Shown: positions 52,911-61,864 of the stretch, piece by piece
Layout: each line of letters opens with the position of its first letter
Position numbering within the stretch: position 1 is the first letter of the stretch
Assembly: GCA_949300335.1 (NCBI GenBank)
Contig: CASGDV010000023.1
Span: 1 to 64,000, forward strand
Reading direction: 5' to 3'
From: an uncultured Bacteroidales bacterium
GTDB lineage: Bacteria > Bacteroidota > Bacteroidia > Bacteroidales > UBA932
DNA length: 64,000 nucleotides
Notes under the pieces: model-generated
Seen by the model: only the letters and a program-made list of their open reading frames with translations
The model's database searches: none
Told to the model about the DNA's origin: nothing
Translations under genes and position numbers: made by a program

Positions 52911-55175
52911 ATGGATATATTGCTGTCATTAACATTGATGTTATCGGCCTTTGCCGGAAATGCGGATACCGGTCCGGATATGGAAATGCGGGATACGCTT
53001 TCGGAATCCATTGCCGTTTCTTCGGTCAAACAGTTGCTGCCTTTGGAAAAACTGGCATCTCCGGTAACGACAGTCTACCTGACGGAAATGGAATATAAGG
53101 GATTGAATAATCCTAATGACCTCTCCGTATTCGTGCCCAATCTTTTCATGCCCGACTATGGGTCTTCAATGACATCATCGATATACATGAGAGGTTTCGG
53201 TTCCAGAATCGACAATCCCGTAGTCGGATTCTATATCGATGACGTTCCAGTGATGAACAAGAATTCGTACGACCTGGACATGATGGATATACGGCGTGCC
53301 GATTTTTTCAGAGGCCCCCAGGGCACATTGTACGGGAGAAATTCCATGTGCGGAGTCCTCTCTTTGAATACGCTCTCACCGGCTTCTTTCCAGGGATACC
53401 GGGCGGAACTTTCATATGGTGCAGCCAATGAAGTCAAGGCCAGGTTTTCAGCATATTACAGACCGTCGGAAACTTTCGGCTTTTCCGTTCTTGCCGGATA
53501 CAGGCATTCCGACGGACTTTATGAAAATGCCTATGACGGCAGTAAATGCGATCCGTCCAATTCGCTGACATTCAGGTTCAGACTGGACAAAACGCTGTCG
53601 GACAAGGTGTATATCGAGAACAGTGTTTATTCTTCCGGAATCATCCAGGGTGGATGGCCCTACAATGACGGCCGGATAATTTCATATAACGATACCTGCT
53701 CCTACCGCCGCATGAATTTTACGGAAGCTTTCAAATTGAAATATTCGGATGAACGGTTCGTTCTGAATTCCATTACGTCATGGCAGTTTCTGGCGGATGA
53801 AATGAAATTGGACCAGGATTTCACTCCGGCATCAATGTTTACTCTGAAACAGAGCCAGATTGAAAACGCAATTACTCAGGAATTTGTTCTGAGACCTGCA
53901 GAGCCATGGAAAAACGAGTGGCTTGACTGGCAGGGCGGGTTTTTCGGCTTTTTCAAATACAACAGCATGTCGGCCCCTGTGAATTTCAAGAAGGACGGAA
54001 TCAGGGAACTTATATTGGATAATATCAACGGCAATATTCCGGATGATATCGGAGAGCTTCATTTCATGGAGGATAACTTCACCATCGGCAGCGACTTCGG
54101 TATAGCCACGCTGGGTACGGCAGTTTACGGAGAATCTTATTTTACGTGGAAAAGATGGCTGCTTACGGCCGGTGTCCGTTTTGATTTCGAATGGACCGGA
54201 ATGGATTATGCCAGCGACGGGACAGTACACTACATGTTCGTGCCTACAATGTCCGGCTATCGGGAAAACACGACCGTCTATGCAGGTAGTACGGCAAATT
54301 CCTATTTTGAGATTCTGCCGAAACTTTCCCTTATGTATGATTTGATTCCGGATAAAAATCCGCGGACCGGAATCAAGGCTTATGGCGCGATTTCGAAAGG
54401 TTACAAGTCGGGAGGATTCAATACGCAGATATTTTCGGATATACTTCAGAACAAGATGATGGTATCGCTGATGAACGATCTCGGGGTATATCTGGATGGC
54501 GGAACGGATTTCATGTCTGCCGAACATACGACTTACAAACCGGAAAACAGCTGGAATTTCGAGCTTGGGATGTCCTTCCATCATAAATCTTCAGACGGCA
54601 GCCATATCCTGGATTCGGATTTGTCAGTTTTCCGGATCAATTGCGTGAATCAGCAGGTGACGTTGTTCCCGCCCGGAAAGTCGACGGGCAGGATGATGGC
54701 AAATGTCGGGAAATCCAGAAGCTGCGGAATCGAAATGGAGACATCATACAGGTGGAAGCATCTGAAGACCGGACTTTCTTTCGGTTATGCCGATGCCGTA
54801 TTCCTGGATTATGACGATGGAAACAACGACTATTCCGGTAACAGAATCCCATATTCTCCGGAGTATACGGCAATGGCTGACCTGAGTTATGAGATACCGG
54901 TCCCGGATTGTTTCCTGCGTGATATCGTACTGAATATGAACTACAGGCTGTGCGGTAGAATATGGTGGGATGACGCAAATACTCTGAGCCAGCCTGCATA
55001 CGGTATTCTTTCGGCAAATGTCGTCTTTGATGTGAATCCTGTAAAGATAATATTCAGAGGAGAGAATCTGACAGGAACGAGATATGACCTGTTCTGGTTC
55101 CGGTCGGTAGGGAATGATTTCTATCAGTCAGGCAGACCGTTTACATGGTCTGTGGGACTGTCGTTTGAAATATGA
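52911..55175 (+). CDS. TonB-dependent outer-membrane receptor
   Basis: A 754-residue receptor of the classical siderophore/cobalamin-like type, not SusC-like: there is no carboxypeptidase-regulatory domain and no SusD partner. A short signal peptide (about 1-16) is followed by a plug (SVFVPNLFMPDYG, SSIYMRGFGSRID, FFRGPQGTLYGRNSMCGVLSL) and a 22-strand barrel ending in WSVGLSFEI. The ligand is not indicated. It is preceded by two AraC regulators and followed by a small lipoprotein sharing an ATGA overlap. Confidence 0.9.
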   Translation: MDILLSLTLMLSAFAGNADTGPDMEMRDTLSESIAVSSVKQLLPLEKLASPVTTVYLTEMEYKGLNNPNDLSVFVPNLFMPDYGSSMTSSIYMRGFGSRIDNPVVGFYIDDVPVMNKNSYDLDMMDIRRADFFRGPQGTLYGRNSMCGVLSLNTLSPASFQGYRAELSYGAANEVKARFSAYYRPSETFGFSVLAGYRHSDGLYENAYDGSKCDPSNSLTFRFRLDKTLSDKVYIENSVYSSGIIQGGWPYNDGRIISYNDTCSYRRMNFTEAFKLKYSDERFVLNSITSWQFLADEMKLDQDFTPASMFTLKQSQIENAITQEFVLRPAEPWKNEWLDWQGGFFGFFKYNSMSAPVNFKKDGIRELILDNINGNIPDDIGELHFMEDNFTIGSDFGIATLGTAVYGESYFTWKRWLLTAGVRFDFEWTGMDYASDGTVHYMFVPTMSGYRENTTVYAGSTANSYFEILPKLSLMYDLIPDKNPRTGIKAYGAISKGYKSGGFNTQIFSDILQNKMMVSLMNDLGVYLDGGTDFMSAEHTTYKPENSWNFELGMSFHHKSSDGSHILDSDLSVFRINCVNQQVTLFPPGKSTGRMMANVGKSRSCGIEMETSYRWKHLKTGLSFGYADAVFLDYDDGNNDYSGNRIPYSPEYTAMADLSYEIPVPDCFLRDIVLNMNYRLCGRIWWDDANTLSQPAYGILSANVVFDVNPVKIIFRGENLTGTRYDLFWFRSVGNDFYQSGRPFTWSVGLSFEI

Positions 55176-55660
55176 AACATAATAAGGATACTATGAAACA
55201 GATATCTATGTTCTTTTTAATGCTTGTCACAGCGCTGATGCCGGTGTCCTGTTCGAAGGTAGAGACTGAAATAACCCGTGAATCTCCTAAATATCAGGGG
55301 GATATGACCGTTGAATATGAAGGAAGCCTGGTAAGTACTTCAGGCGTTTCGGTACAGGTCGAGGTAAATGAGGATGCCGGCATGCTGGATATCAAGATGC
55401 TTAAAGTCAAATTCGTTCCCCAGATGCCGGTGAAGCTGGATGTCCTCATTCCTTCGGTAAAAATAGATTCGAAGGAGGGTGATACGATATTTTTCAGCGG
55501 CGAAGGTATTGTACCCATAGCCATGGGAGGCAAATTCGAAAAATTCACTGTTACCGGACTTGAAGGGAAAATCGTGAACGCTTCCCCGTCTGTTCTTTCA
55601 TTTTCCCTGAATTTCGGCGAATATCCTACATCATATGTTGGAACCGGCTCCGGAATTTGA
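55172..55660 (+). CDS. Calycin-like small lipoprotein
   Basis: A 162-residue lipoprotein (lipobox PVSC). The mature part is beta-rich, with YQGDMTVEYEGSL and alternating strands of the calycin-like or DUF4840 type found beside TonB receptors in Bacteroides. It may bind the receptor's ligand at the surface or in the periplasm; no function is established. The ATG at 55172 overlaps the receptor's stop codon; an internal ATG at 55193 gives a shorter, equally plausible signal peptide. Confidence 0.7.
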   Translation: MKHNKDTMKQISMFFLMLVTALMPVSCSKVETEITRESPKYQGDMTVEYEGSLVSTSGVSVQVEVNEDAGMLDIKMLKVKFVPQMPVKLDVLIPSVKIDSKEGDTIFFSGEGIVPIAMGGKFEKFTVTGLEGKIVNASPSVLSFSLNFGEYPTSYVGTGSGI

Positions 55661-55812
55661 AAATACCGATATTGCATGCCCGTAAACTGCTTTTATATTA
55701 TAAGTCGCAGATTTACAGATAAAACCGATGTTTGATTTTTTATTTGATTAACTCTTAAAAGAATAAATTTTTAATTCAAACGAAAACTTTTTTGAAAATT
55801 TTTAAAGAATTA

Positions 55813-55843
55813 TTTGGAGAGTTATTTAAAATTATTACCTTTG
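55813..55843 (+). promoter_or_regulatory. Promoter of a candidate small RNA
   Basis: A -33 TTTG (55813-55816) and -7 TACCTTTG (55836-55843) are 19 bases apart, a nearly ideal promoter. It lies 182 bases before the next gene, with a hairpin in between. Confidence 0.8.
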
Positions 55844-55849
55844 CAACGG

Positions 55850-55933
55850 ACATCAGAATTTTTTCGTGTCTATTTGTTAAGTTCGTTTTATATACAAGCA
55901 GGTTCCTTGGGGAGGGGACCTGCTTTCTATTTT
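55850..55933 (+). ncRNA. Candidate small RNA or attenuated leader
   Basis: From the promoter at 55813-55843 a transcript of about 84 bases would end in an 11-pair hairpin (AAGCAGGTTCC 55896-55906 with GGGACCTGCTT 55915-55925, one G-U pair) followed by TTTCTATTTTG. A second, weaker -7-like element (TATCTTCG, 55961-55968) then serves the sugar transporter. This promoter-AU leader-hairpin layout is like the one at 6257-6386. No known RNA family is recognised. Confidence 0.5.
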
Positions 55934-55960
55934 GTTATTGCTGCAAAAATGTTTTTTTTG

Positions 55961-55968
55961 TATCTTCG
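55961..55968 (+). promoter_or_regulatory. Possible second -7 element for the sugar transporter
   Basis: TATCTTCG has one mismatch to TAnnTTTG, with ATTG 20 bases upstream. If used, it would give the transporter a leader of about 45 bases independent of the hairpin. Confidence 0.45.
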
Positions 55969-56017
55969 CACAGATTTAGCTGACCATAACAATTATTAAC
56001 AAATAAAATTTATAACG

Positions 56018-57286
56018 ATGAACAAAAAAGGAAATGTCCTTGCAATTGCAATCATGTTTTTTCTTTTTGCAATGATTTCTTTTGTGACAGGACTGCAGAA
56101 CCCTATGGGTATTATCGTAAAGGCACAATTCGGTGCTTCAAATGCAATGTCTCAGTTAGGCAACCTTGCGAACTTCATCGCATATGCGTTTATGGGGCTT
56201 CCGGCCGGTTTCATTCTTAAAAGGTACGGGTACAAGGTTACATCGCTTATAGCTGTGGCAGTAGGTTTTGTCGGAGTGGGAATATCCTATCTTTCCGGAG
56301 TTGCCGCAAGTTTCACTATCTATCTTTTGGGTGCATTCGTTTCAGGTTTTTCGATGTGTATGCTTAATACGGTCGTAAATCCGATGCTCAACACACTCGG
56401 TGGCGGCGGAAACAAAGGAAACCAGCTTATCCAGTTGGGCGGCTCGCTTAATTCGCTGGCCGCTACCATCGTTCCGATTTTTGTAGGATATCTTATCGGA
56501 GATGCTGCAAGTGCAACGATAACCGATGCGAATCCGGCTCTTTTCATAGCAATGGGAATTTTTGCACTGGCATTCATAATCATCGCTTTCTCTTATATTC
56601 CTGAACCTGAACTTGAGGCTGCAAAGGCAGCTCCGGGAAAACAGGAAAAGACTTCGGACAGCATCAGGGGAGCCCTTGCACACAGGAATCTTGTATTCGG
56701 TGTAATCGCAATATTCCTTTATGTCGGTGTTGAAGTCGGAATTCCAAATATAGCAAATCTGTATATGACCTCTTCTGCGGTAGGCATCAGTACTGCCGTT
56801 GCCGGAACAGTAGTCGGAACTTACTGGTTCCTCATGCTGATAGGCCGTCTTGCCGGCGGTCTTCTCGGAGGCCGGATTTCAAGCCGTGCCATGATGACGG
56901 CTGTAAGCACCATCGCCATAATTTTCGTCGTTCTCGGAATGTTCCTTCCTGCAGATGTGAAAGTGAATTTCCCTGCCATATCTTCGAACCTGTCATTTGA
57001 ATTGGTGGAAATACCTGTCGGAGTGATGTTCTTTGTTCTTTGCGGACTTTGTACCTCCGTAATGTGGGGAGCAATCTTCAACCTTGCCGTAGAGGGCCTT
57101 GGCAAATATACATCCATTGCTTCCGGTTTGTTCATGGTAATGGTATGCGGCGGCGGAGTGCTTCCTCTTGTACAGGGCGCGGTTGCCGACTCGTTCGGTT
57201 ATGTCGAGAGTTACTGGGTAATCGTTGCCGCCGTAGCATATATCCTTTGGTTCTCTGTTGCAGGTTCAAGAGTCAGGAGCAAATAG
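56018..57286 (+). CDS. FHS-type sugar MFS transporter
   Basis: A 422-residue, 12-helix inner-membrane symporter. It resembles the fucose/glucose/galactose (FHS) family: MISFVTGLQNPMGIIVKAQF near helix 1, LPAGFILKRYGYK, MLNTVVNPMLNTLGG and RLAGGLLGGRIS. The glucokinase-type ROK gene 27 bases downstream makes glucose or a related hexose the likely substrate. The preceding hairpin may regulate it. Confidence 0.9.
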   Translation: MNKKGNVLAIAIMFFLFAMISFVTGLQNPMGIIVKAQFGASNAMSQLGNLANFIAYAFMGLPAGFILKRYGYKVTSLIAVAVGFVGVGISYLSGVAASFTIYLLGAFVSGFSMCMLNTVVNPMLNTLGGGGNKGNQLIQLGGSLNSLAATIVPIFVGYLIGDAASATITDANPALFIAMGIFALAFIIIAFSYIPEPELEAAKAAPGKQEKTSDSIRGALAHRNLVFGVIAIFLYVGVEVGIPNIANLYMTSSAVGISTAVAGTVVGTYWFLMLIGRLAGGLLGGRISSRAMMTAVSTIAIIFVVLGMFLPADVKVNFPAISSNLSFELVEIPVGVMFFVLCGLCTSVMWGAIFNLAVEGLGKYTSIASGLFMVMVCGGGVLPLVQGAVADSFGYVESYWVIVAAVAYILWFSVAGSRVRSK

Positions 57287-57313
57287 GTGTTGAAAATCTA
57301 AATTGTTGTAAAT

Positions 57314-58273
57314 ATGGACTCACAATATGTCATAGGTATTGATGTCGGCGGACAGACTACTAAAATGGGAGTAGTGGATGCCCGCGGTACGGTTCTGGCT
57401 CAGACAGTCATCCGTACGGATACTCATTCTGAAGTTGAGGAATATGTGAAGGAACTGGCAGCCGCACTTAAAAAGATAATTGCCGAAGCCGGTGTCGAGG
57501 GAAATATCAGAGGTATAGGTGTCGGAGCTCCTAACGGAAATTATTATACCGGCAACATAGAAAATGCGGTGAATCTCGTTTGGGGAGGAAGCCGGACGAT
57601 ACCGTTTGCTTCATTGCTGAAAGAAAGCATGAACGGCATGCCTGTCGCTTTGACTAATGACGCGAATGCCGCTGCGGTTGGCGAAATGACATACGGAGCT
57701 GCCCGTGGAATGAAGAATTTTATCATGATTACGCTTGGAACCGGAGTGGGCAGCGGAATTGTAATCAATGGAGAGGTTGTTTACGGTCATGACGGTTTCG
57801 CCGGTGAACTCGGGCATGTATGTGCCGTGCGCAATAACGGCAGGGCCTGCAATTGCGGAAAGACGGGATGTCTTGAAACATATGCTTCCGCTACGGGAGT
57901 GGCCAGAACAGCAAGGGAGTGGCTGGAAATGAGTGACGAGCCTTCATTGTTGAGAAACCTTGAAAATATAACTTCCAAGGATGTATATGAGGCTGCCAAA
58001 GACGGTGATACCCTGGCACTCAAGATTTTCGACTATACGGGAAAAATTTTGGGACGCTCATTCGCCGACTTTATAGCTTTCAGCGCACCTGAAGCGATTG
58101 TCCTGTTCGGCGGTCTTGCACGGGCCAAAGAATTCCTGCTTGCTCCGATGGAAGAAGCCATGAATGCCAATGTGCTTCCTCTTTGGCGTGGCAAAGTCAA
58201 ATTGGTGTTCTCCCAGTTGAAGGAATCAGATGCCGCCATACTTGGTGCTTCTGCCCTGGCATGGGAACTTTAA
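57314..58273 (+). CDS. ROK-family glucokinase
   Basis: A 319-residue cytoplasmic kinase. It has the ATP motif IDVGGQTTKMG, LTNDANAAAVGEM, and GELGHV followed by the ROK zinc motif CNCGKTGC starting at C179. There is no helix-turn-helix, so it is a kinase and not a repressor. It probably phosphorylates glucose imported by the adjacent MFS protein. Compare the PUL's ROK kinase at 21481, which lacks the zinc motif. Confidence 0.92.
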   Translation: MDSQYVIGIDVGGQTTKMGVVDARGTVLAQTVIRTDTHSEVEEYVKELAAALKKIIAEAGVEGNIRGIGVGAPNGNYYTGNIENAVNLVWGGSRTIPFASLLKESMNGMPVALTNDANAAAVGEMTYGAARGMKNFIMITLGTGVGSGIVINGEVVYGHDGFAGELGHVCAVRNNGRACNCGKTGCLETYASATGVARTAREWLEMSDEPSLLRNLENITSKDVYEAAKDGDTLALKIFDYTGKILGRSFADFIAFSAPEAIVLFGGLARAKEFLLAPMEEAMNANVLPLWRGKVKLVFSQLKESDAAILGASALAWEL

Positions 58274-58279
58274 CCTGTT

Positions 58280-58331
58280 GCAGGTGACATGATTAAGAGA
58301 GAGACCTATTCTCCTTCCATCTGTCACCTGC
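58280..58331. repeat. 10-base perfect inverted repeat after glucokinase gene
   Basis: GCAGGTGACA (58280-58289) and TGTCACCTGC (58322-58331) are exact inverted repeats around 32 bases. No T run follows, so this is at best a weak terminator or the edge of a repeat element. Confidence 0.55.
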
Positions 58332-58371
58332 CGGCCAGCCTCAGGCAACGGCTCTCTGGCAGCAACCCACG

Positions 58372-58400
58372 GTAAGCGTCTCCGGGATGACCGGGTATTG
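58372..58400 (+). repeat. Dispersed repeat, copy 2
   Basis: Positions 58372-58391 are identical to 3286-3305; then CGG is inserted relative to copy 1 and GTATTG follows. Confidence 0.7.
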
Positions 58401-58432
58401 ACAGATTGCCACTGAGAAAATACATTTTTAGA

Positions 58433-58717
58433 GTCAGTGGATGTCCGCTGTGGGTTGAAAATGCGCGATGAGGTATAGTGTCGCTGATGAACACTCGTTG
58501 GCTTTGCGAAAAAGACCGGGTGCCGGGCAAGTCATCACCGGTAAACACATTCTTACTCCCGGTGGATGCCAGTGAGCAAAGAAGATGGTAAATAATGCCA
58601 CGCTTCGGAAAAATAGTATGAGTCGGCAAAAAAATTACCGTGCCTCAAAAAAATGTCATGCCTCGGATGAAAAATGTATTAATATCGTCAATGGAAGTCC
58701 GATGTGGGTAGAGAATG
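58433..58717 (+). repeat. Degenerate 30-base direct repeats
   Basis: 58433-58463 and 58687-58717 share GTCAnTGGAnGTCCGnTGTGGGTnGAnAATG, with four or five mismatches in 31. A third, weaker copy lies at 58561-58587 (GGTGGATGCC...GAAGATG). Spacing is about 126 bases for each step. Confidence 0.6.
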
Positions 58718-58735
58718 GCAGGAAGCAGGACGAAG

Positions 58736-59662
58736 CTATTGCTGACTGAGTTCTGTCCATCGGATGCTTTTGTCCCTGTTCCAGTATGACAGCTGCCTTT
58801 TGGCATATCTTCTTGTATTTCTGCGGATCAGTTCGGCAGCTCTCTCGAGACTGGTGACCGGGCCGTCTCCAGCAGATGTCGGACCCCATCCTTCAGTATC
58901 GACCTTGCCATCCATGTAGTCGAACCATGCGAAAAGTTCCTTGTAACCGACGGTCTGCAAGGCAGGATAATCCCTGAATTCAGTCAAATTCCTGGCTTCT
59001 TCCACGAGCCCGTCATCGATCATTGCAGACACTCTTCTGTTTATCCTGTCATACAATGTCTCCCTGGAACGTATCAGACCTATTTTTTCGATTTCAAAAT
59101 TGCGTTTCTTGGCCTTTGATGTTTTGTATGATGAAAACGGCCTCCCTGTCATTAGGCATACTTCCAACGCCCGTATGACTCTCTGCCCGTTTGCAATGTC
59201 TATAGAATGGTAAGTTTCAGGATCCAGTCTTTTAAGATCCATCCTGAGTGACTCCACCCCTTCGTCCTTGAGCCGCCTGTCCAATGACGCCCTCAGTTCC
59301 CCGTCGGCTTCAGGAAAATCATCGAGACCGTTGCACAATGCATCTATATAGAAACCGGATCCTCCTGCCATCACAAGTCTGTCGTGCCCCTCGTCGAACA
59401 GTCTGCTTATGAGCGAAAGAGCCTCAATCTCATATTTCCCTGCAGTATATACATCCCGGACACTGTGGCTGTGAATAAAATAATGCTTCACGGCTGATAA
59501 CTGTGAAGCACTCGGGACGGCAGTCCCAATGGTCATTTCCCTGTATATTTGCCTGGAATCGCATGATATCACAGGAGATCCGTATTCAAGGGCTTTCTTA
59601 ATGCTGTAGTCCGTTTTGCCTACGGCTGTAGGTCCCAGTATGATGATGAGTTTATTCATCAT
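58736..59662 (-). CDS. miaA: tRNA dimethylallyltransferase
   Basis: A 308-residue enzyme that adds the isopentenyl group to A37 of tRNAs reading UNN codons. The P-loop is GPTAVGKT (about 10-17), followed by DSRQIYREMTIGTA and the substrate-loop GGSGFYIDAL. The C-terminal part has TVGYKELFAWFDY. Its start overlaps the preceding gene by 11 bases. Confidence 0.96.
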   Translation of the reverse strand: MMNKLIIILGPTAVGKTDYSIKKALEYGSPVISCDSRQIYREMTIGTAVPSASQLSAVKHYFIHSHSVRDVYTAGKYEIEALSLISRLFDEGHDRLVMAGGSGFYIDALCNGLDDFPEADGELRASLDRRLKDEGVESLRMDLKRLDPETYHSIDIANGQRVIRALEVCLMTGRPFSSYKTSKAKKRNFEIEKIGLIRSRETLYDRINRRVSAMIDDGLVEEARNLTEFRDYPALQTVGYKELFAWFDYMDGKVDTEGWGPTSAGDGPVTSLERAAELIRRNTRRYAKRQLSYWNRDKSIRWTELSQQ

Positions 59663-60182
59663 CTTCGTCCTCGCTGAAAATCTCCTCTATTTCATCATCC
59701 GGTTCATCATCCTGATCCTCCTCATCATCGCTGTCATCCAGTTCAGACTTCTTCTTGTCGTCCGGCAGGTCTTCAAATGCTACATAGCCGTTTTCAAATT
59801 CGATGGGATTGGGTCCCTTGCTTTCTACAAGTATGGGATATACGGTTCCCGGCAGAAAATCGGTTTCACCTTCGCAGGTGATGATGACGCTTTTGGCATT
59901 GGTGGTGTCGTAAAAATATATGAACGATATTTCACCTTTCCTGTAAGTATCTTCGATTTTCACGGAGTCTATGGTCCCGGCTCCAAGATCGAAAATACCG
60001 TATTTGGACGATACGTTTCCTGCCTTGTCGAGAGCTTTGAAAAGGACAAGCTGGTCCTGTGGAAAATCCATGTCCGCCCTCATCTGCTTATGAAAACTGT
60101 ATAGGGTCGAACTGCCCTTGACCTCATAAATCCGCGCAAAGCCCTTGATATTAGGGAGTGAAACTCTGTATCTGAGAATCAT
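59652..60182 (-). CDS. pRiA4b ORF-3-like protein with acidic tail
   Basis: A 176-residue protein. The first 140 residues match the plasmid pRiA4b ORF-3 or IS1096-passenger (TnpR-like) family (FPQDQLVLFKALDK, YDTTNAKSVIITCEGE). The last 35 residues are almost all Asp/Glu. Despite the family name it is normally a chromosomal, non-mobile gene in Bacteroidales, of unknown role. It is the first gene of a two-gene unit with miaA, with a TACCTTTG promoter. Confidence 0.8.
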   Translation of the reverse strand: MILRYRVSLPNIKGFARIYEVKGSSTLYSFHKQMRADMDFPQDQLVLFKALDKAGNVSSKYGIFDLGAGTIDSVKIEDTYRKGEISFIYFYDTTNAKSVIITCEGETDFLPGTVYPILVESKGPNPIEFENGYVAFEDLPDDKKKSELDDSDDEEDQDDEPDDEIEEIFSEDEDDE

Positions 60183-60227
60183 AACTTGTTTTTTTGTTAA
60201 AGTTTTATCTGTTTGTCAAATCGGAGC

Positions 60228-60235
60228 CAAAGGTA
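60228..60235 (-). promoter_or_regulatory. -7 element of the ORF-3-like/miaA operon
   Basis: Minus-strand TACCTTTG about 45 bases upstream of the start codon; divergent from the yigZ promoter. Confidence 0.6.
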
Positions 60236-60252
60236 TAAAATATTTCCGTCCC

Positions 60253-60284
60253 GTTGCAAAATAATTTTAAAAGCCTTAATTTTG
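60253..60284 (+). promoter_or_regulatory. Promoter of the yigZ-pyrBI operon
   Basis: GTTG (60253-60256) and -7 TAATTTTG (60277-60284) are 20 bases apart. The implied start at about 60289-60291 is only 2-4 bases from the ATG at 60293. Confidence 0.65.
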
Positions 60285-60292
60285 GATTCTGT

Positions 60293-60916
60293 ATGGATAA
60301 GGATAAAACGCAGACGGAAGATATATACAGAAGCATATCTTCTAATTCCCGGGGACTGTTCAAGGATAATGGAAGCCGGTTTATCGCGTTTGCCTATCCC
60401 GTCGAGACTGAGGAGGAAGTGAAGGATATAGTCGCCTCTTTGAAAAAGGAATACCATGATGCAAGACATCATTGCTATGCGTACCGGTTGGGATACAATG
60501 GTGACAGATTCAGGGCAAATGATGACGGCGAACCTTCTTCGACAGCCGGGCGGCCTATTTTGGGGCAGATAGACTCAAGACAGTTGAAAGATGTGCTCGT
60601 TGTGGTTGTAAGATACTTCGGAGGCATCAAACTCGGAGTCCCCGGTCTGATAAGAGCATACCGGACTTCTGCAGCCGATGCGCTTGACAATGCTTCCATA
60701 ACGGAAAAGATTGCAGGAAAGAGATTCAGAATAAATTTTTCATATCTTGGAATGAATCCGGTCATGAAAGTCATGAAGGATATGGGGCTGGATATGCTTA
60801 AGCAGTCGTTTGATATGAACTGCATGATCGAGACTGTGGTCAGGTTGTCACAAGTCGATGATTTTACCGATGCCCTGTCCAAGGTGGAGGGCTGTTTTGT
60901 TGAGGAATGTATATAA
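60293..60916 (+). CDS. YigZ/IMPACT-family protein
   Basis: A 207-residue cytoplasmic protein with the UPF0029 signature [23 protein letters not shown] and [21 protein letters not shown] (about 60-125), then the DUF1949 C-terminal domain. Family members are linked to translation control in eukaryotes and are of unclear role in bacteria. The start at 60293 is set by the promoter; upstream codons of the open frame lie before the transcript start. It is nearly leaderless and first in an operon with pyrB. Confidence 0.9.
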   Translation: MDKDKTQTEDIYRSISSNSRGLFKDNGSRFIAFAYPVETEEEVKDIVASLKKEYHDARHHCYAYRLGYNGDRFRANDDGEPSSTAGRPILGQIDSRQLKDVLVVVVRYFGGIKLGVPGLIRAYRTSAADALDNASITEKIAGKRFRINFSYLGMNPVMKVMKDMGLDMLKQSFDMNCMIETVVRLSQVDDFTDALSKVEGCFVEECI

Positions 60917-60923
60917 ATGTCAT

Positions 60924-61853
60924 ATGGAACCGAAGAGAGAAAATTTATCAAGGAAAAGTCTGATTTCCATACAGGATTTTTCAAAGGATGAAATCATTCA
61001 TGTTCTGGAAGTGGCCAGGGATTTCGAACGTGACCGTTCACAGAAACTTTTGGAAGGGAAGGTCATCGGCAGCCTCTTCTTCGAACCTTCGACGAGAACC
61101 AGACTCAGTTTTGAAACGGCTGTAAACCGTCTGGGAGCGAGGGTAATCGACTTTTCCGATGCAATGAATACGAGTGTCAGCAAAGGGGAGACTCTCAAGG
61201 ATACCATCAAGATGGTGTCGAATTATGTTGATATGATAATAATGAGGCATCCGCTGGAAGGCAGTTCCAGATATGCATCCGAAGTTGCTTCTGTGCCTGT
61301 AGCCAATGCCGGAGACGGTGCGAACCAACATCCTTCCCAGACCCTTCTCGACCTGTATACTATAATGCAGACCCAGGGAAGGCTCGAAAACCTGACTGTC
61401 AACATGGTAGGTGACCTGAAATATGGACGGACGACACATTCGCTCTTGCAGGCTCTGTCGCATTTCAATCCCACGTTCATCTTCACGGCTCCGGAAGAAC
61501 TCAGAATGCCTGAAGAATACAAGACTTTTCTTGATGAAAAGGGTATAGCCTATAAGGAAACAACCTCTCTCGAAGAGTATATGAATGACTGCGACATCCT
61601 CTATATGACAAGGGTGCAGCAGGAGAGATTCACTGATCCGATGGAGTATGAAAGGGTAAAGGATGTGTACAAACTGACCGCACCGATGCTGTCATCGGTA
61701 AGGCCGAACATGAAGATACTTCATCCGCTTCCGCGGGTCGGGGAAATCGAGCAGGATGTCGATGAAACACCTTATGCCTACTATTTCAAACAGGCAGAGA
61801 ACGGCCTTTACGTTAGGATGGCAATAATCTCATATCTACTTGGTTACAGATAA
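60924..61853 (+). CDS. pyrB: Aspartate carbamoyltransferase catalytic chain
   Basis: A 309-residue subunit of ATCase, the first committed step of pyrimidine synthesis. The carbamoyl-phosphate motif is [10 protein letters not shown], then [23 protein letters not shown] and HPLPRVGEI. The start at 60924 gives the normal length; the open frame extends further into yigZ. It lies seven bases after yigZ and 11 before pyrI. Confidence 0.97.
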   Translation: MEPKRENLSRKSLISIQDFSKDEIIHVLEVARDFERDRSQKLLEGKVIGSLFFEPSTRTRLSFETAVNRLGARVIDFSDAMNTSVSKGETLKDTIKMVSNYVDMIIMRHPLEGSSRYASEVASVPVANAGDGANQHPSQTLLDLYTIMQTQGRLENLTVNMVGDLKYGRTTHSLLQALSHFNPTFIFTAPEELRMPEEYKTFLDEKGIAYKETTSLEEYMNDCDILYMTRVQQERFTDPMEYERVKDVYKLTAPMLSSVRPNMKILHPLPRVGEIEQDVDETPYAYYFKQAENGLYVRMAIISYLLGYR

Positions 61854-61864
61854 ATACAAGCGTC

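Larger units (their letters stand above)
58274..58735. other. Repeat-filled intergenic region
   Basis: No gene is recognisable in these 462 bases between the glucokinase and miaA. They hold a 10-base inverted repeat (58280-58331), copy 2 of the dispersed repeat (58372-58400), three copies of a 30-base motif (58433-58463, 58561-58587 weaker, 58687-58717), and four A-tracts spaced about 19-23 bases apart (58609, 58628, 58647, 58670). Long minus-strand frames through it have no coding signs and share short peptides because of the repeats. It may be the relic of a mobile element or a structured regulatory RNA region. Confidence 0.55.

Noticed and set aside
58324..58629. 101-codon minus-strand frame in the repeat region
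   Set aside because: Its peptide resembles that of the frame at 58656 only because both cross copies of the same DNA repeat; no coding signs.
59652..60182. Mobile element suggested by the family name (pRiA4b ORF-3, IS1096 passenger)
   Set aside because: No transposase, inverted repeats or target duplication; it is in a stable two-gene unit with miaA and such genes are usually chromosomal.
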